From DAOQAU01 sp035354275 (GTDB taxonomy: Bacteria > Cyanobacteriota > Vampirovibrionia > Gastranaerophilales > Gastranaerophilaceae): DNA of 13,380 bases. Location of the stretch: contig DAOQAU010000044.1 in NCBI GenBank assembly GCA_035354275.1, forward strand, positions 1 through 13,380. The letters are read 5' to 3'. The notes under the pieces are model-generated. The model had not been told where the DNA came from and searched no databases. It saw nothing but the letters and a program-made list of their open reading frames with translations. Below are positions 1 to 7,700 of the stretch, piece after piece. How positions within the stretch are numbered: position 1 is the stretch's first letter; the number at the start of each line of letters is the position of its first letter. Made by a program: the position numbers and the translations under genes.

Positions 1-35
1 GAAAAATCGCCCTCAATGTTTATTTATTTCTTAAA

Positions 36-653
36 TTATTTATCTCTGTGACCTTCGTGAAGTGCGTGGTCAACATCTGCCGTTTTCAAGTTAGCACGGA
101 GTCTTGCTGCGATAATATAGCCTGTAAGAATAGCAGCACCGATTAGACCTGAAACAATTTTGCCTTTAGTCGAACCTTTTGCAAATGCTTTTTTAAATAC
201 ACTCAATTCACAACTAAGAATATCTTTATTATTTTTAAATTTACTTGCAACAGCTGTCCAAATAGTGAATTTTTTAGCTGCAGCTTCAGCAACTTTTTCA
301 GCAGGTTTAAATTTTCCTGCCGCTTTTAATCCTGAAGACATTTTGTCAATGAACAAACCAAATGTTGTGGCAACACCGCCTACTAACAATCCTTTAAATA
401 TACCTTTTGTAATTTCTTTGAAATTAATCCAGGCATCAGCGACATCAGCTATAAAAGTTTTGAAAGAATATTTTTTCTTATCGGCTTTTGGCTCATCTTT
501 TTTAGAAATCTCAACAGTATCTGTCTTTGTTTCTTCAGCCTTAGGAACTTCAGTGACTTTGGCTTTGTCACCGGAAGTAAACGAGCCAACCTGATTTTGT
601 TTTGCGATATATTGGGCTAAATAATTATGTTCTGTATCTAAACCTACTGCCAT
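36..653 (-). CDS. Small Lys/Ala-rich membrane protein, unknown function
   Basis: I do not recognise a characterised family. The 205-residue product has a polar, low-complexity N-terminal part (about residues 25-65, rich in Lys, Glu, Asp and Thr). It is followed by two hydrophobic segments, about 84-104 and 164-184, each rich in Gly and Ala, with Lys-rich stretches between them and a short charged tail ending HEGHRDK. There is no cleavable signal peptide, so it probably sits in the inner membrane through the two segments. The ATG at 653 is preceded by a GGGGTG ribosome binding site and by a good promoter at 674-703, so it appears to be a single-gene unit rather than part of the operon upstream. 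The style (KPA-rich linker plus Gly/Ala membrane segment) resembles the 237-residue protein at 10264-10977; I infer that both belong to lineage-specific envelope proteins. Confidence 0.75.
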   Translation of the reverse strand: MAVGLDTEHNYLAQYIAKQNQVGSFTSGDKAKVTEVPKAEETKTDTVEISKKDEPKADKKKYSFKTFIADVADAWINFKEITKGIFKGLLVGGVATTFGLFIDKMSSGLKAAGKFKPAEKVAEAAAKKFTIWTAVASKFKNNKDILSCELSVFKKAFAKGSTKGKIVSGLIGAAILTGYIIAARLRANLKTADVDHALHEGHRDK

Positions 654-673
654 AGCACACCCCTTTTTTTATT

Positions 674-703
674 ATTCTAACGTTTTAAACCCCAAAAATG
701 CAA
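674..703 (-). promoter_or_regulatory. Sigma-70-type promoter for the 36-653 gene
   Basis: On the minus strand TTGCAT (698-703) and TAGAAT (674-679) are separated by 18 bp. The -10 lies about 20 bp upstream of the ATG at 653, leaving room for a short leader with a GGGG-rich ribosome binding site. It begins just after the end of the neighbouring gene at 730, which explains how 36-653 can be transcribed independently. Seen in sequence; activity is inferred. Confidence 0.5.
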
Positions 704-729
704 AAAATTGCTAGTTTGTTAATAAAAGT

Positions 730-1590
730 TTACGTATTTTTATCCTTACTGTCAATTCCCAGCCCGAATATTGCAAAATCGAATTTTGCAGGGTCGTTTT
801 TGTCTATTTTTTTCAAATTTTGCGTAAGCTCAATTACTGCTTTTGCATCATTGCTGCTTCTATGCAGAAGTCCCATTTGCCTTGAAAGTCTTGCAACATG
901 GACATCAAGTGGAATCAAAAGTTCGCTTGGAGAAATAAAATCCCAAATTCCCAAATCCACAGGTGGTTTTCGCACCATCCAGCGCAAAAATAAATTCATC
1001 CGCTTCATCGCACCGCCGTTTTGCGGGTTTGGAATTAAATGATAAAATCCCGCACCAGCTTCATTTTTTGCGTTTGAATAAAAGTAATCGACTACTGCCT
1101 GAAGCATTGAATAAATTTTACCCCTCACCCTGCCCTCTCCCCCAAGGGGCGAGGGTAAAGAATAACCATATTCAAAAAGTTTTTTCAAGTCACCGCCTTT
1201 GGAATAAAGTTTGTTTAAAATCCTAAAAACTTCGATTATATCCGAATCTTTTGCAAAGCGGTAATTAAATCCCCTCAACACGCTCAGATTAAAATTCAAA
1301 ACAAAATCAAGCGGCTGATTTTTCATTATTTCAAAAAGTTCGTCTAATTTTTTTATAAAAACTTCTCTGTTGCCGTATGCAAATAAAGATGATAAAAATG
1401 CGGCTATTTCGATGTTCTTAATTTCAATATCCGTGAAGATTGCTTCGGTGGAAGATTTATCCAAAGCCGATAATTCTTGTCTCGCAATAACGTCAAAGAA
1501 ACGGTATGAAAATTGAATCGGGTCATTTTTAATAAAATCAACAACCTCATATTTTTTTACTAATTCTTCTAATTTATTTTTTGCTATCAT
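730..1590 (-). CDS. TIGR02757/DUF2400 family protein with two in-frame repeat insertions
   Basis: The 286-residue protein shows the hallmarks of the TIGR02757 (DUF2400) family: NDPIQF near residue 22, EIAAF..LFAYGNR at 61-75, MKRMNLFLRWMVRKPPVDLG at about 195-214, LDVHVARL at 228-235 and FDFAIFGLGID at the C-terminus. The biochemical role of the family is not established; the LDVHV region recalls HhH-GPD DNA glycosylase folds, but that is only a suggestion. Two segments look foreign to the family. Residues 33-51 (DVIARQEL...STEAI) and 145-158 (LPSPLGGEGRVRGK) are encoded by palindromic repeats at 1438-1493 and 1117-1158. Both keep the frame, and removing them would bring the length to about 253, which I believe is nearer the family norm. 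The start overlaps the tadA stop by 4 bp (ATGA), so it is the last gene of a coupled operon. Confidence 0.85.
   Translation of the reverse strand: MIAKNKLEELVKKYEVVDFIKNDPIQFSYRFFDVIARQELSALDKSSTEAIFTDIEIKNIEIAAFLSSLFAYGNREVFIKKLDELFEIMKNQPLDFVLNFNLSVLRGFNYRFAKDSDIIEVFRILNKLYSKGGDLKKLFEYGYSLPSPLGGEGRVRGKIYSMLQAVVDYFYSNAKNEAGAGFYHLIPNPQNGGAMKRMNLFLRWMVRKPPVDLGIWDFISPSELLIPLDVHVARLSRQMGLLHRSSNDAKAVIELTQNLKKIDKNDPAKFDFAIFGLGIDSKDKNT
1117..1158. repeat. 42-bp palindromic repeat inside the DUF2400 gene
   Basis: The sequence runs TTTACCCCTCACCC... to ...GGGGCGAGGGTAAA, an imperfect palindrome with TTTACCC/GGGTAAA ends and C-rich and G-rich halves. It is exactly 42 bp and in codon phase, giving 14 residues (LPSPLGGEGRVRGK) on the minus strand. 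That peptide is a familiar translation of a dispersed repeat seen in unrelated bacterial proteins, so I read this as an insertion tolerated in a surface loop. The GGGGTAAA edge is also echoed in the tandem repeat of the helicase gene (6628-6690). Confidence 0.7.
1438..1493. repeat. Dispersed ATTGCTTCG...CGCAAT repeat, copy 1 (coding)
   Basis: The copy begins GATTGCTTCGGTGG, has a core AAAGCCGATAA and ends TCTCGCAATAACGT. Nearly the same ends and core occur at 10084-10140, and an inverted copy lies at 9359-9402. The ATTGC/GCAAT termini form an inverted repeat. Here it lies inside the DUF2400 gene and supplies about 19 residues without breaking the frame, at a point where relatives normally pass directly from the DPIQF motif region to EIAAF. 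It resembles the behaviour of Rickettsia palindromic elements, although the family is different. Confidence 0.75.
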
Positions 1591-2021
1591 CTGATTTTGC
1601 CAAAAAATTCTTTTATAATATTATCGCATTCTTTTTCTAATATTCCGCCAAAAACCTTCAAATCTGATTTTGCCTGTTTTCTCAAGTCCAAAACAGAAAC
1701 CAATGCCCCGTATTGGATATCGTAAGAACCGAAATAGACCGTTTTTATTCTTGATTGAATAATCGCCCAGGCACACATAGGACAGGGTTCAAGTGTCACA
1801 TACATCTCACAATCATCTAACCGCCACCTGCTTAAAACTAAAGAAGCTTTTTTTATAGCACAAATCTCGGCATGAGCAGTTGAATCCTTATTCTGCTCTT
1901 TCTCATTATGGCAGGCGGAAATTATTGTTCCGTTTTGGACTATAAGGGCACCGACAGGTACGTCGGCACCTGATTTTTCTGCCACCCCCAAAGCCTGCTT
2001 CATAAAATCATTGCTGTTCAT
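1587..2021 (-). CDS. tadA: tRNA-specific adenosine deaminase
   Basis: This 144-residue enzyme deaminates adenosine 34 of tRNA-Arg(ACG) to inosine, allowing wobble decoding of CGN codons. The zinc deaminase signature is complete. H50-A-E52 supplies one ligand and the catalytic glutamate, and P79-C80-P-M-C83 supplies the two cysteine ligands. The N-terminal PVGALIV segment (22-28) and the HNE..QNKDSTAHAE stretch are typical of TadA rather than of cytidine or guanine deaminases. Length matches the family. It starts 4 bp inside the histidine kinase gene (ATGA) and ends 4 bp inside the DUF2400 gene, so its translation is probably coupled to both. Placing an essential tRNA-modification gene behind a two-component system looks like operon economy rather than a functional link. 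A role as a general cytosine/guanine deaminase is a less likely alternative. Confidence 0.93.
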   Translation of the reverse strand: MNSNDFMKQALGVAEKSGADVPVGALIVQNGTIISACHNEKEQNKDSTAHAEICAIKKASLVLSRWRLDDCEMYVTLEPCPMCAWAIIQSRIKTVYFGSYDIQYGALVSVLDLRKQAKSDLKVFGGILEKECDNIIKEFFGKIR

Positions 2022-3700
2022 TTTACTTTTTCCGGATTAAAAATCGGCAATTTAATTTCCACAACAAAGCCTTTTTCTTTTGTCGAAGAAAGTTTAATTT
2101 CACCGTTCATAGCCTCAACAAGCCCTTTTACTATGTATAAGCCCAACCCTGTTCCTCTTGTGGTTCTTGTTGTTTTATCGTCAATTCGGGTAAATTTTTC
2201 AAACAGAACATTCAATTTGTCTTTTGGAATAACTTTGCAATCGTTTTTGACATAAATTTTTGCGTATTTTTTGAAAATTTTGCTTTCAACAGTAACTTCT
2301 TTTTTCTCTTGGGAATATTTTACTGCGTTTTCAAGAAGATTAACCAAAACCTGCTCAAACCTGTCTTTGTCTGCAAGCACAAGCGGAAAATCATCAGAGA
2401 CTTTGTTTACAATTTTTATTTCATCGCTTTTTACAAGTGTGATTGCAGAATTAATTGTTTTGCTGAGCCAAACGGGCTCTATTTGAATACGTAATTTTGA
2501 GCCTTCAATATCGGGTACAACAAGCAGATCTTCCACCATTCTGGAGAGCCTTTCGGATTGTTTTTTAATAGTCTTTAGCGATTTTTGTTTTGTATCTTCA
2601 TCAATTTCAATATCTTGTCTTAAAAGCCTTGAGGTGTAGCCCTGAATGCTTGTAAGCGGGGTTCTGAATTCGTGGCTTACGGTATCAACCAAATTTGAAC
2701 GAAATTCGTTTAAGTCTTTCAGCTCGACGTTTTTCTTTTTCAGTTGGATGTAAGATTTATGGATTTGGCTTGCCATGCGGTTAAATTCAAACGCGAGAAA
2801 AACAATCTCATAAGGAGTAAAAACATTTGTCAAAAGTCTTATTCGCCTTTGATAATTCCCTTTTGAAATTGCTATAATCCCTTTAAAAAGCTGTCTGATA
2901 TTTATATAAAGGTAATAAGTATAAAGCCCCACCACAAAAATTACCGTCAGAGCAGCTATTAAAACCGCAAGAATTATCTTAAATCTGTTGGCATTAATCG
3001 TTTTTTTCATAACGCCTTTTGTCGTGTTAACCACAATCATTATGTTGGGGCTTGTTTTTTTGTAATAAACAAGCGGCTGATTTTTGGTTTTACCAAAGAT
3101 TACGGGAGTATCTGTTTTAAGTTTTTTGGGAAGATACTTCATTGTGTTTTGATAATCTTTTTCCTTAAAATTGTGTGCTGCAATAAGCGTTCCGTTTGAA
3201 GACAAAACATAAATCTGTCTTTCGTCTTCCAAAACAGGTTTAAAAAGACTCTTTTTTACAAAATCAACATTGAAGGTTGCAACAAGAAATTTATTATCGC
3301 GCATTGTCGTATAAATTGAAACATTGTTATTTTTCAGGTTATTTTCGTGAAGTTTAAGCAAATCTTGTTTTGTATTAAGAATTTCCAGATTTTGAAATTC
3401 GGGAGAATTTTTCAAAACTTTATTGAAATATTTCGGCTTTGAATAAGTTCCGCCCATATAGTCTGCGGCAAATTTTATCTGATTAAGTTCGTTAAGTGAA
3501 GAAGTTATAAAAATATCAACTTCCTGCGAAACCATTTTCGCAATTAGCATAGCAGAATCTCTTAACTGCGAACGAATTGACTGCTGGTTAATATTATTGA
3601 TAATAAACCCGCTTATTGCCATAGGAATTATTACTGCAAAGAGCAATACAACCAATATTTGTTCTGCAATTTTCAATCTGTGAAGTTTTAATTTTTTCAT
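2018..3700 (-). CDS. Membrane sensor histidine kinase
   Basis: A 560-residue two-component kinase. Residues 11-34 form the first membrane helix and about 241-265 the second. The roughly 200 residues between them are an extracytoplasmic sensor, probably of the Cache/PAS-like type (residues 165-230 contain IYVLSSNGTLIAAH and PLVYYKK), but the ligand cannot be read. A HAMP-like linker (about 266-318) leads to the dimerisation domain with phospho-acceptor His343 in VSHEFRTPLTS. The ATPase domain follows, with N-box NLLENAVKYS (454-463), LFEKF (499-503) and RGTGLGLYIVK (515-525); a clear G1 (DxGxG) box is not visible, the segment reading VIPKDKLNVLFEKF. The partner regulator is encoded 33 bp upstream on the same strand, and tadA overlaps its stop by 4 bp. 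The kinase probably phosphorylates Asp55 of that regulator. The signal and target genes are unknown. Confidence 0.92.
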   Translation of the reverse strand: MKKLKLHRLKIAEQILVVLLFAVIIPMAISGFIINNINQQSIRSQLRDSAMLIAKMVSQEVDIFITSSLNELNQIKFAADYMGGTYSKPKYFNKVLKNSPEFQNLEILNTKQDLLKLHENNLKNNNVSIYTTMRDNKFLVATFNVDFVKKSLFKPVLEDERQIYVLSSNGTLIAAHNFKEKDYQNTMKYLPKKLKTDTPVIFGKTKNQPLVYYKKTSPNIMIVVNTTKGVMKKTINANRFKIILAVLIAALTVIFVVGLYTYYLYINIRQLFKGIIAISKGNYQRRIRLLTNVFTPYEIVFLAFEFNRMASQIHKSYIQLKKKNVELKDLNEFRSNLVDTVSHEFRTPLTSIQGYTSRLLRQDIEIDEDTKQKSLKTIKKQSERLSRMVEDLLVVPDIEGSKLRIQIEPVWLSKTINSAITLVKSDEIKIVNKVSDDFPLVLADKDRFEQVLVNLLENAVKYSQEKKEVTVESKIFKKYAKIYVKNDCKVIPKDKLNVLFEKFTRIDDKTTRTTRGTGLGLYIVKGLVEAMNGEIKLSSTKEKGFVVEIKLPIFNPEKVK

Positions 3701-3733
3701 CTTCTAATCCTTAATCCGACTTCTAATTTAACC

Positions 3734-4444
3734 TTATTCTTCGGTAAAAGGGGTTAATTTGTAACCCACATTTGTAACTGTATGCAAATACTTGGGGTTT
3801 TTGCCGTCGGGCTCGATTTTGTTACGAAGCCCGCCCACGTGCACTCTCAACATCCTTACATCTTCGCTGCTGTCGTAGCCCCAGACTTCATCGAGCAAGA
3901 CCGCCAATGTGACAGGCGAATTAAAATGCTGCATAAGACAATAAAGTATTTCAAACTCTGTGGGAGTAAGCTTTATTCTTTTATTGACAACAGCACACTC
4001 AAGCGTGTCGGGGAAAATTTCAATGTCGCCTGCACGCAGGACTTCGGATGATATTGAGTTGTCCTCTTCAATTTGGTTCCTTCGAAGCAATACCCTTATG
4101 CGCAAAAGCACTTCCTGAATATCAAAAGGCTTGACCAGATAATCATCTGCCCCGCAGTCAAAACCTTCGGTTTTGTCAATAATTGTACCTTTGGCTGTGA
4201 GCATCAAAACCGGTACGGCAAGCTTTGCCTGCCTGATATTTTTACAAACATCAAATCCGTTCATTTTGGGCATCATAACATCAAGAATTATCAAATCGTA
4301 AGCGTTATTTAACGCCTTATTAAGCCCTTCAAGCCCGTCTTTTGCAGTATCAACATAGTAACCGCTTTGACCTATGTCAAATTCAAGCAGTTCCCTGATT
4401 TCGGTATCATCATCAACGATTAATATTCTTTTTTGAGTCTTCAT
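3734..4444 (-). CDS. OmpR/PhoB-family response regulator
   Basis: The 236-residue protein has a receiver domain (1-120) with acidic pocket D11-D12-D13, phospho-acceptor D55 in LIILDVMMPKMNG, T83 in LMLTAKG and K105 in DDYLVKPF, all expected for an active receiver. Residues about 135-232 form a winged-helix DNA-binding domain (LTPTEFEILYCLM, then VHVGGLRNKIEPDG and YLHTVTNVGYKL). It heads the minus-strand operon with its kinase 33 bp downstream. The ATG at 4444 has a GGGGGA ribosome binding site 6 bp upstream. The DNA upstream contains an AT-rich tract, a TTTCGC/GCGAAA hairpin and, farther off, a terminator and mini-ORF on the same strand. Expression may therefore depend on a promoter inside 4445-4527 or on read-through. 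The regulon cannot be deduced; the PhoB-like domain layout alone does not mean phosphate control. Confidence 0.93.
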   Translation of the reverse strand: MKTQKRILIVDDDTEIRELLEFDIGQSGYYVDTAKDGLEGLNKALNNAYDLIILDVMMPKMNGFDVCKNIRQAKLAVPVLMLTAKGTIIDKTEGFDCGADDYLVKPFDIQEVLLRIRVLLRRNQIEEDNSISSEVLRAGDIEIFPDTLECAVVNKRIKLTPTEFEILYCLMQHFNSPVTLAVLLDEVWGYDSSEDVRMLRVHVGGLRNKIEPDGKNPKYLHTVTNVGYKLTPFTEE

Positions 4445-4470
4445 CGAAAATCCCCCGTATTTATAAATAT

Positions 4471-4486
4471 TTTCGCAAAAGCGAAA
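4471..4486. other. Small hairpin upstream of the response regulator
   Basis: TTTCGC and GCGAAA form a 6-bp perfect stem around AAAA, followed on the plus strand by GTTTTTTTT. In the plus direction it looks like a short terminator; in the minus direction it lies in the untranslated leader or promoter of the response regulator, 27 bp from its ATG. Either use is inference. Confidence 0.4.
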
Positions 4487-4527
4487 GTTTTTTTCAACCC
4501 GTTTATAGAAATTTTTTCAATAATTAA

Positions 4528-4572
4528 AACGAAAGCGGGCAAAAAACATTCTGTTTTTTGCCCGCTTTCGTT
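4528..4572 (-). terminator. 20-bp perfect hairpin, terminator after the mini-ORF
   Basis: Bases 4528-4547 (AACGAAAGCGGGCAAAAAAC) pair perfectly with 4553-4572 across the 5-base loop ATTCT. On the minus strand the stem is followed by TTTTAATTATT, the expected uridine-rich tail. It starts only 9 bp beyond the stop of the 21-codon ORF at 4582-4647. On the plus strand the tail is poorer (AAATCTTTTCT). A terminator in the middle of a divergent promoter region makes sense only if something short is transcribed leftward ahead of it, which supports the mini-ORF or a small RNA. Confidence 0.75.
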
Positions 4573-4581
4573 AAATCTTTT

Positions 4582-4647
4582 CTATATCAAATCTAATGCA
4601 GAAAATCTTTTTCTTCTTGATGTGAATTTTAATAACATTGCTCTCAT
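4582..4647 (-). CDS. 21-residue basic mini-ORF (small protein or leader peptide)
   Basis: Reading leftward, ATG at 4647 opens a frame ending in TAG at 4582. The product begins MRAMLLKF, has a basic centre TSRRKRF and ends SALDLI. Six of 21 residues are Arg or Lys, and all four Arg codons are AGA. A purine-rich AAGAGG ribosome binding site sits 7 bp before the ATG (4655-4660), just downstream of a TATA-rich tract with the perfect palindrome at 4662-4675. A strong intrinsic terminator begins 9 bp after the stop. Promoter-RBS-ORF-terminator order makes this a plausible tiny gene. It could be an independent small protein, an sRNA that happens to contain an ORF, or a leader peptide controlling read-through into the response regulator operon on the same strand. 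I do not recognise the peptide and see no obvious anti-terminator pairing. Confidence 0.4.
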   Translation of the reverse strand: MRAMLLKFTSRRKRFSALDLI

Positions 4648-4661
4648 TGTTTTTCCTCTTT

Positions 4662-4675
4662 CTTTATATATAAAG
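4662..4675. promoter_or_regulatory. Perfect AT-rich palindrome before the mini-ORF
   Basis: CTTTATATATAAAG is a perfect 14-bp palindrome lying 15 bp before the mini-ORF start. It overlaps the TATA-rich stretch that could supply a -10 on the minus strand, so it could be an operator. No well-spaced -35 was found for the minus strand. Confidence 0.3.
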
Positions 4676-4730
4676 TATATACAGTTGCGGAAATTGCCTT
4701 TTTGTAAACGAATATTACAAAATAATTTCA

Positions 4731-4758
4731 TTGTTTTTTGTCCTTGAATGTGTAGAAT
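4731..4758 (+). promoter_or_regulatory. Candidate promoter for the helicase-nuclease pair
   Basis: TTGTTT (4731-4736) and TAGAAT (4753-4758) are separated by 16 bp, and the -10 ends 18 bp before the ATG at 4777. The leader would therefore be very short, ending in the AAGGTGGGAG ribosome binding site. The -35 is a weak match. Confidence 0.35.
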
Positions 4759-4776
4759 TAATTTAAGGTGGGAGTT

Positions 4777-7700
4777 ATGTTAATACAAGGTCCAATTTCT
4801 AGTGAAAAAACACAATTGCTGACACAAAAGTATGCCGAGCTTTTAAACTCGGGAGTGGACAGCACTAAAATTCTTGTTTTGCTGCAAAATTCGAACAAAA
4901 AAGAAAAATTTATTAAAGAAACTCTTGAAAATTTAAAAATAGAAACTGTTGAAAAGCTTCAGATTTATTCGTTTTACGGACTTGTTTACAACACAATCAC
5001 CGATAACTGGGCATTTTTGGAAAATTCAATTAAAGACTCAAACACAAAAATTCTTCCAAATCTTGTAGGGCTGGAAGTTTCTCAAAGCCTCCTCAAAGAT
5101 ATAATCAAAGACGTTAAATTTGAAGGATATAACTCCAAAAAATCACTCCTGCACCAGCTTTTTCGCAGATATTCATTAATTGTCCAAAATAACTTAACCG
5201 ATGTTGATGTAAAAAAACGCTCCGAAGAAATTTTGAAAGAAAGTTTTGCGCCTGACGCTAAAGCGGCACTTGACGAATTCAAAAAAAGAACCCTTGAATT
5301 GAGAAGTTTTGACTACTTAAGACAAAGTCTCATTTTTAACCACTTGTATAAAAATACAGGCTGTTTTTCCAAAATCGAATATTTGCTGGTTGATGACGGC
5401 GATGAAATAACCCCGATTTGTCTTGATTTTATAAAGTTTTTACAGCCAAAATTAAAAGATATTTTCATAGCTTACGACCCTTTGGGTTCAAGTCGTTGGG
5501 GGTATTTAAGTGCGGATAAAAGTGCGGTTTTCGGCTTTGAAGAAATGTCAAATGAAGCACCGTTGGTTTTGCCTGCGAAAACTGCCCTTAAAGAAGATGC
5601 ACAGACTATTTTTAATAACGCAACGGGACAAAAAAACCAAAAGTTAATAAATTTTTCCCTGTTTTCAACCTCAAAACGTGCTCAAATGCTTGATGAAGGG
5701 ATTAAAAAAGTAAAAAGTCTTATCAACAATTCAATAAAACCTTGTGAAATTGCAATTATTACTCCGATAATCGACGATATGCTCAAATTTTCGCTAAGAG
5801 AAAATTTACCCAAAAGTCAGGTTAATCCTGTTTTCTTGTCAGGAAGCGAAAAAATTGTCCAAAATCCCATTGTTGCTTATTGTCTTTCCATTTTAAAACT
5901 CTGTGACGAAACGCTCAAACAAGAGCTTTGTGAGTTTGAAATAAGGGCAATTCTGTCGGATTTCCTGAAAATTCCTATAAAATACTGCAGAAAAATCCTT
6001 GATGAATTTGAAAAAACAAAGGAATTTATACCTTTTACTTTTAAAAATGAAGCGTTCACAAAAAATTATGCAGCTTTTTTAAATTTGTTAGAAAACCTCA
6101 AAAAAACAAACAAGCTTTCAGAGCAAATTTATGGGATTTCAGAGTTAATCGACTTCAAATTTTACGATAAGGATGAAATAAATAAATTTAACTTTTTCAT
6201 AAAACAAATTGAAGATTTTGAAAGTGTTTTTACCGACAAAAAAATCTCAAACAGTCAGATAATAAACCAGATTGAAAATTCTATTATCTCTGAAAATCCT
6301 TATTCTACGCTTGAAATAGAAGAAAATGACCTTGTAATCGCAACGCCTCAAAAAATTATCGACAATCAAATTCAGACAAAATATCAAATTTGGCTTGATG
6401 TTTCAAGCGATGAATGGATAAAAAGCGACACAGGCCCGCTTTATAATGCGTGGGTTTTTCAGGCAGGCTGGGATAAGGCCGAATTTACGCTTCAAGACAA
6501 CATTGAACTGAGCAGGCAAAAAACCGCAAGAATTTTAAGAAAACTTACCCTATGCGCAGGTGAAAAAGTTTACACCTATGCAAGCCTTTTTGATTCTATG
6601 GGTGTCGAAAATTTCGGCGGCATTGAAGGAGGGGTAAATATAGGAGGGGTAAATGAGGGGGTAAATGCAGGGGGGGTAAATGAGGGGGTAGCAGAAGCAA
6701 AAGTTAAAAAAATAATTCCCCGCGACGACCAAAAGGCGGTTTTGGATTACAAATCAGGCTCAATGGCAATTTCTGCAGTGCCTGGGGCGGGCAAAACCAC
6801 CATTTTGCTATCGTTAATCCTGAAGCTTCTTGAAGAAGGTACAAACCCTGAAAACATTTTTGTACTGACTTATATGGAATCAGCCGCAAGAAATTTCAGG
6901 GAAAGGATTCAGCTTGCAAACCCTTACAGCACACAGCTTCCCAATATAAGCACAATTCACGGACTTGCGCTTAAAATATTAAAAGAAAATTCAAACTTTG
7001 AGAAATTGGGCTTAAATCCCGATTTTGAAATCTGCGACGACACCCAGCGGTCAAGGATTTTGAGAGAATTATCTGCAAAACTTAAACTCAAAAAAACAGA
7101 ATCAGAAGATTTTGACAGAGCCGTTTCTGTTTTGAAAATAAGCAAAGGAACAAACAAAATTGAAAATAAAAAAGCGGAATTAAGTAAATTCCTCGAATTT
7201 TTTAACGAATACGATCAAATTTTAAAAGAAAACAACTTAATCGACTATGACGATATGCTTATTTTGTCGGTGAAACTTTTGAAAGAAAATCCCGATGTTT
7301 TGAAATATTATCAGGACATTTGCCTTTATGTGATTGAAGATGAGGCGCAGGATTCCTCGCAAATTCAACAGGAATTAATATCTCTTTTAAGTTCAAAACA
7401 TAAAAACTTAATCCGATGCGGCGATGTAAATCAGGCAATCACAACGACTTTTTCAAACGCAGATGTAGAAGGTTTCAGAAGATTCATTAATCAAGCGCAG
7501 ACAAAAGTCAGCATGAACCGTTCGCAACGATGCACGAAAGAGGTTTGGGAACTTGCCAACAATCTGCTCAAAACATCACAAAAAAATCCAAAAACCCAAA
7601 ACGCTTTCTATGAAATTTTTATGCGCCCGGTCGAAGGAAAAAATCCGCAGGAAAGAAATTCGATTGTGCCCATAGTTTTTGACAACGAATTTACAGAAAA

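Noticed and set aside
4433..4747. Plus-strand 104-codon ORF in the divergent region
   Set aside because: It crosses the terminator hairpin and both promoter zones, and its composition is that of AT-rich non-coding DNA.
4768..4776. GTG start for the helicase
   Set aside because: The GTG is part of the AAGGTGGGAG ribosome binding site of the ATG at 4777.
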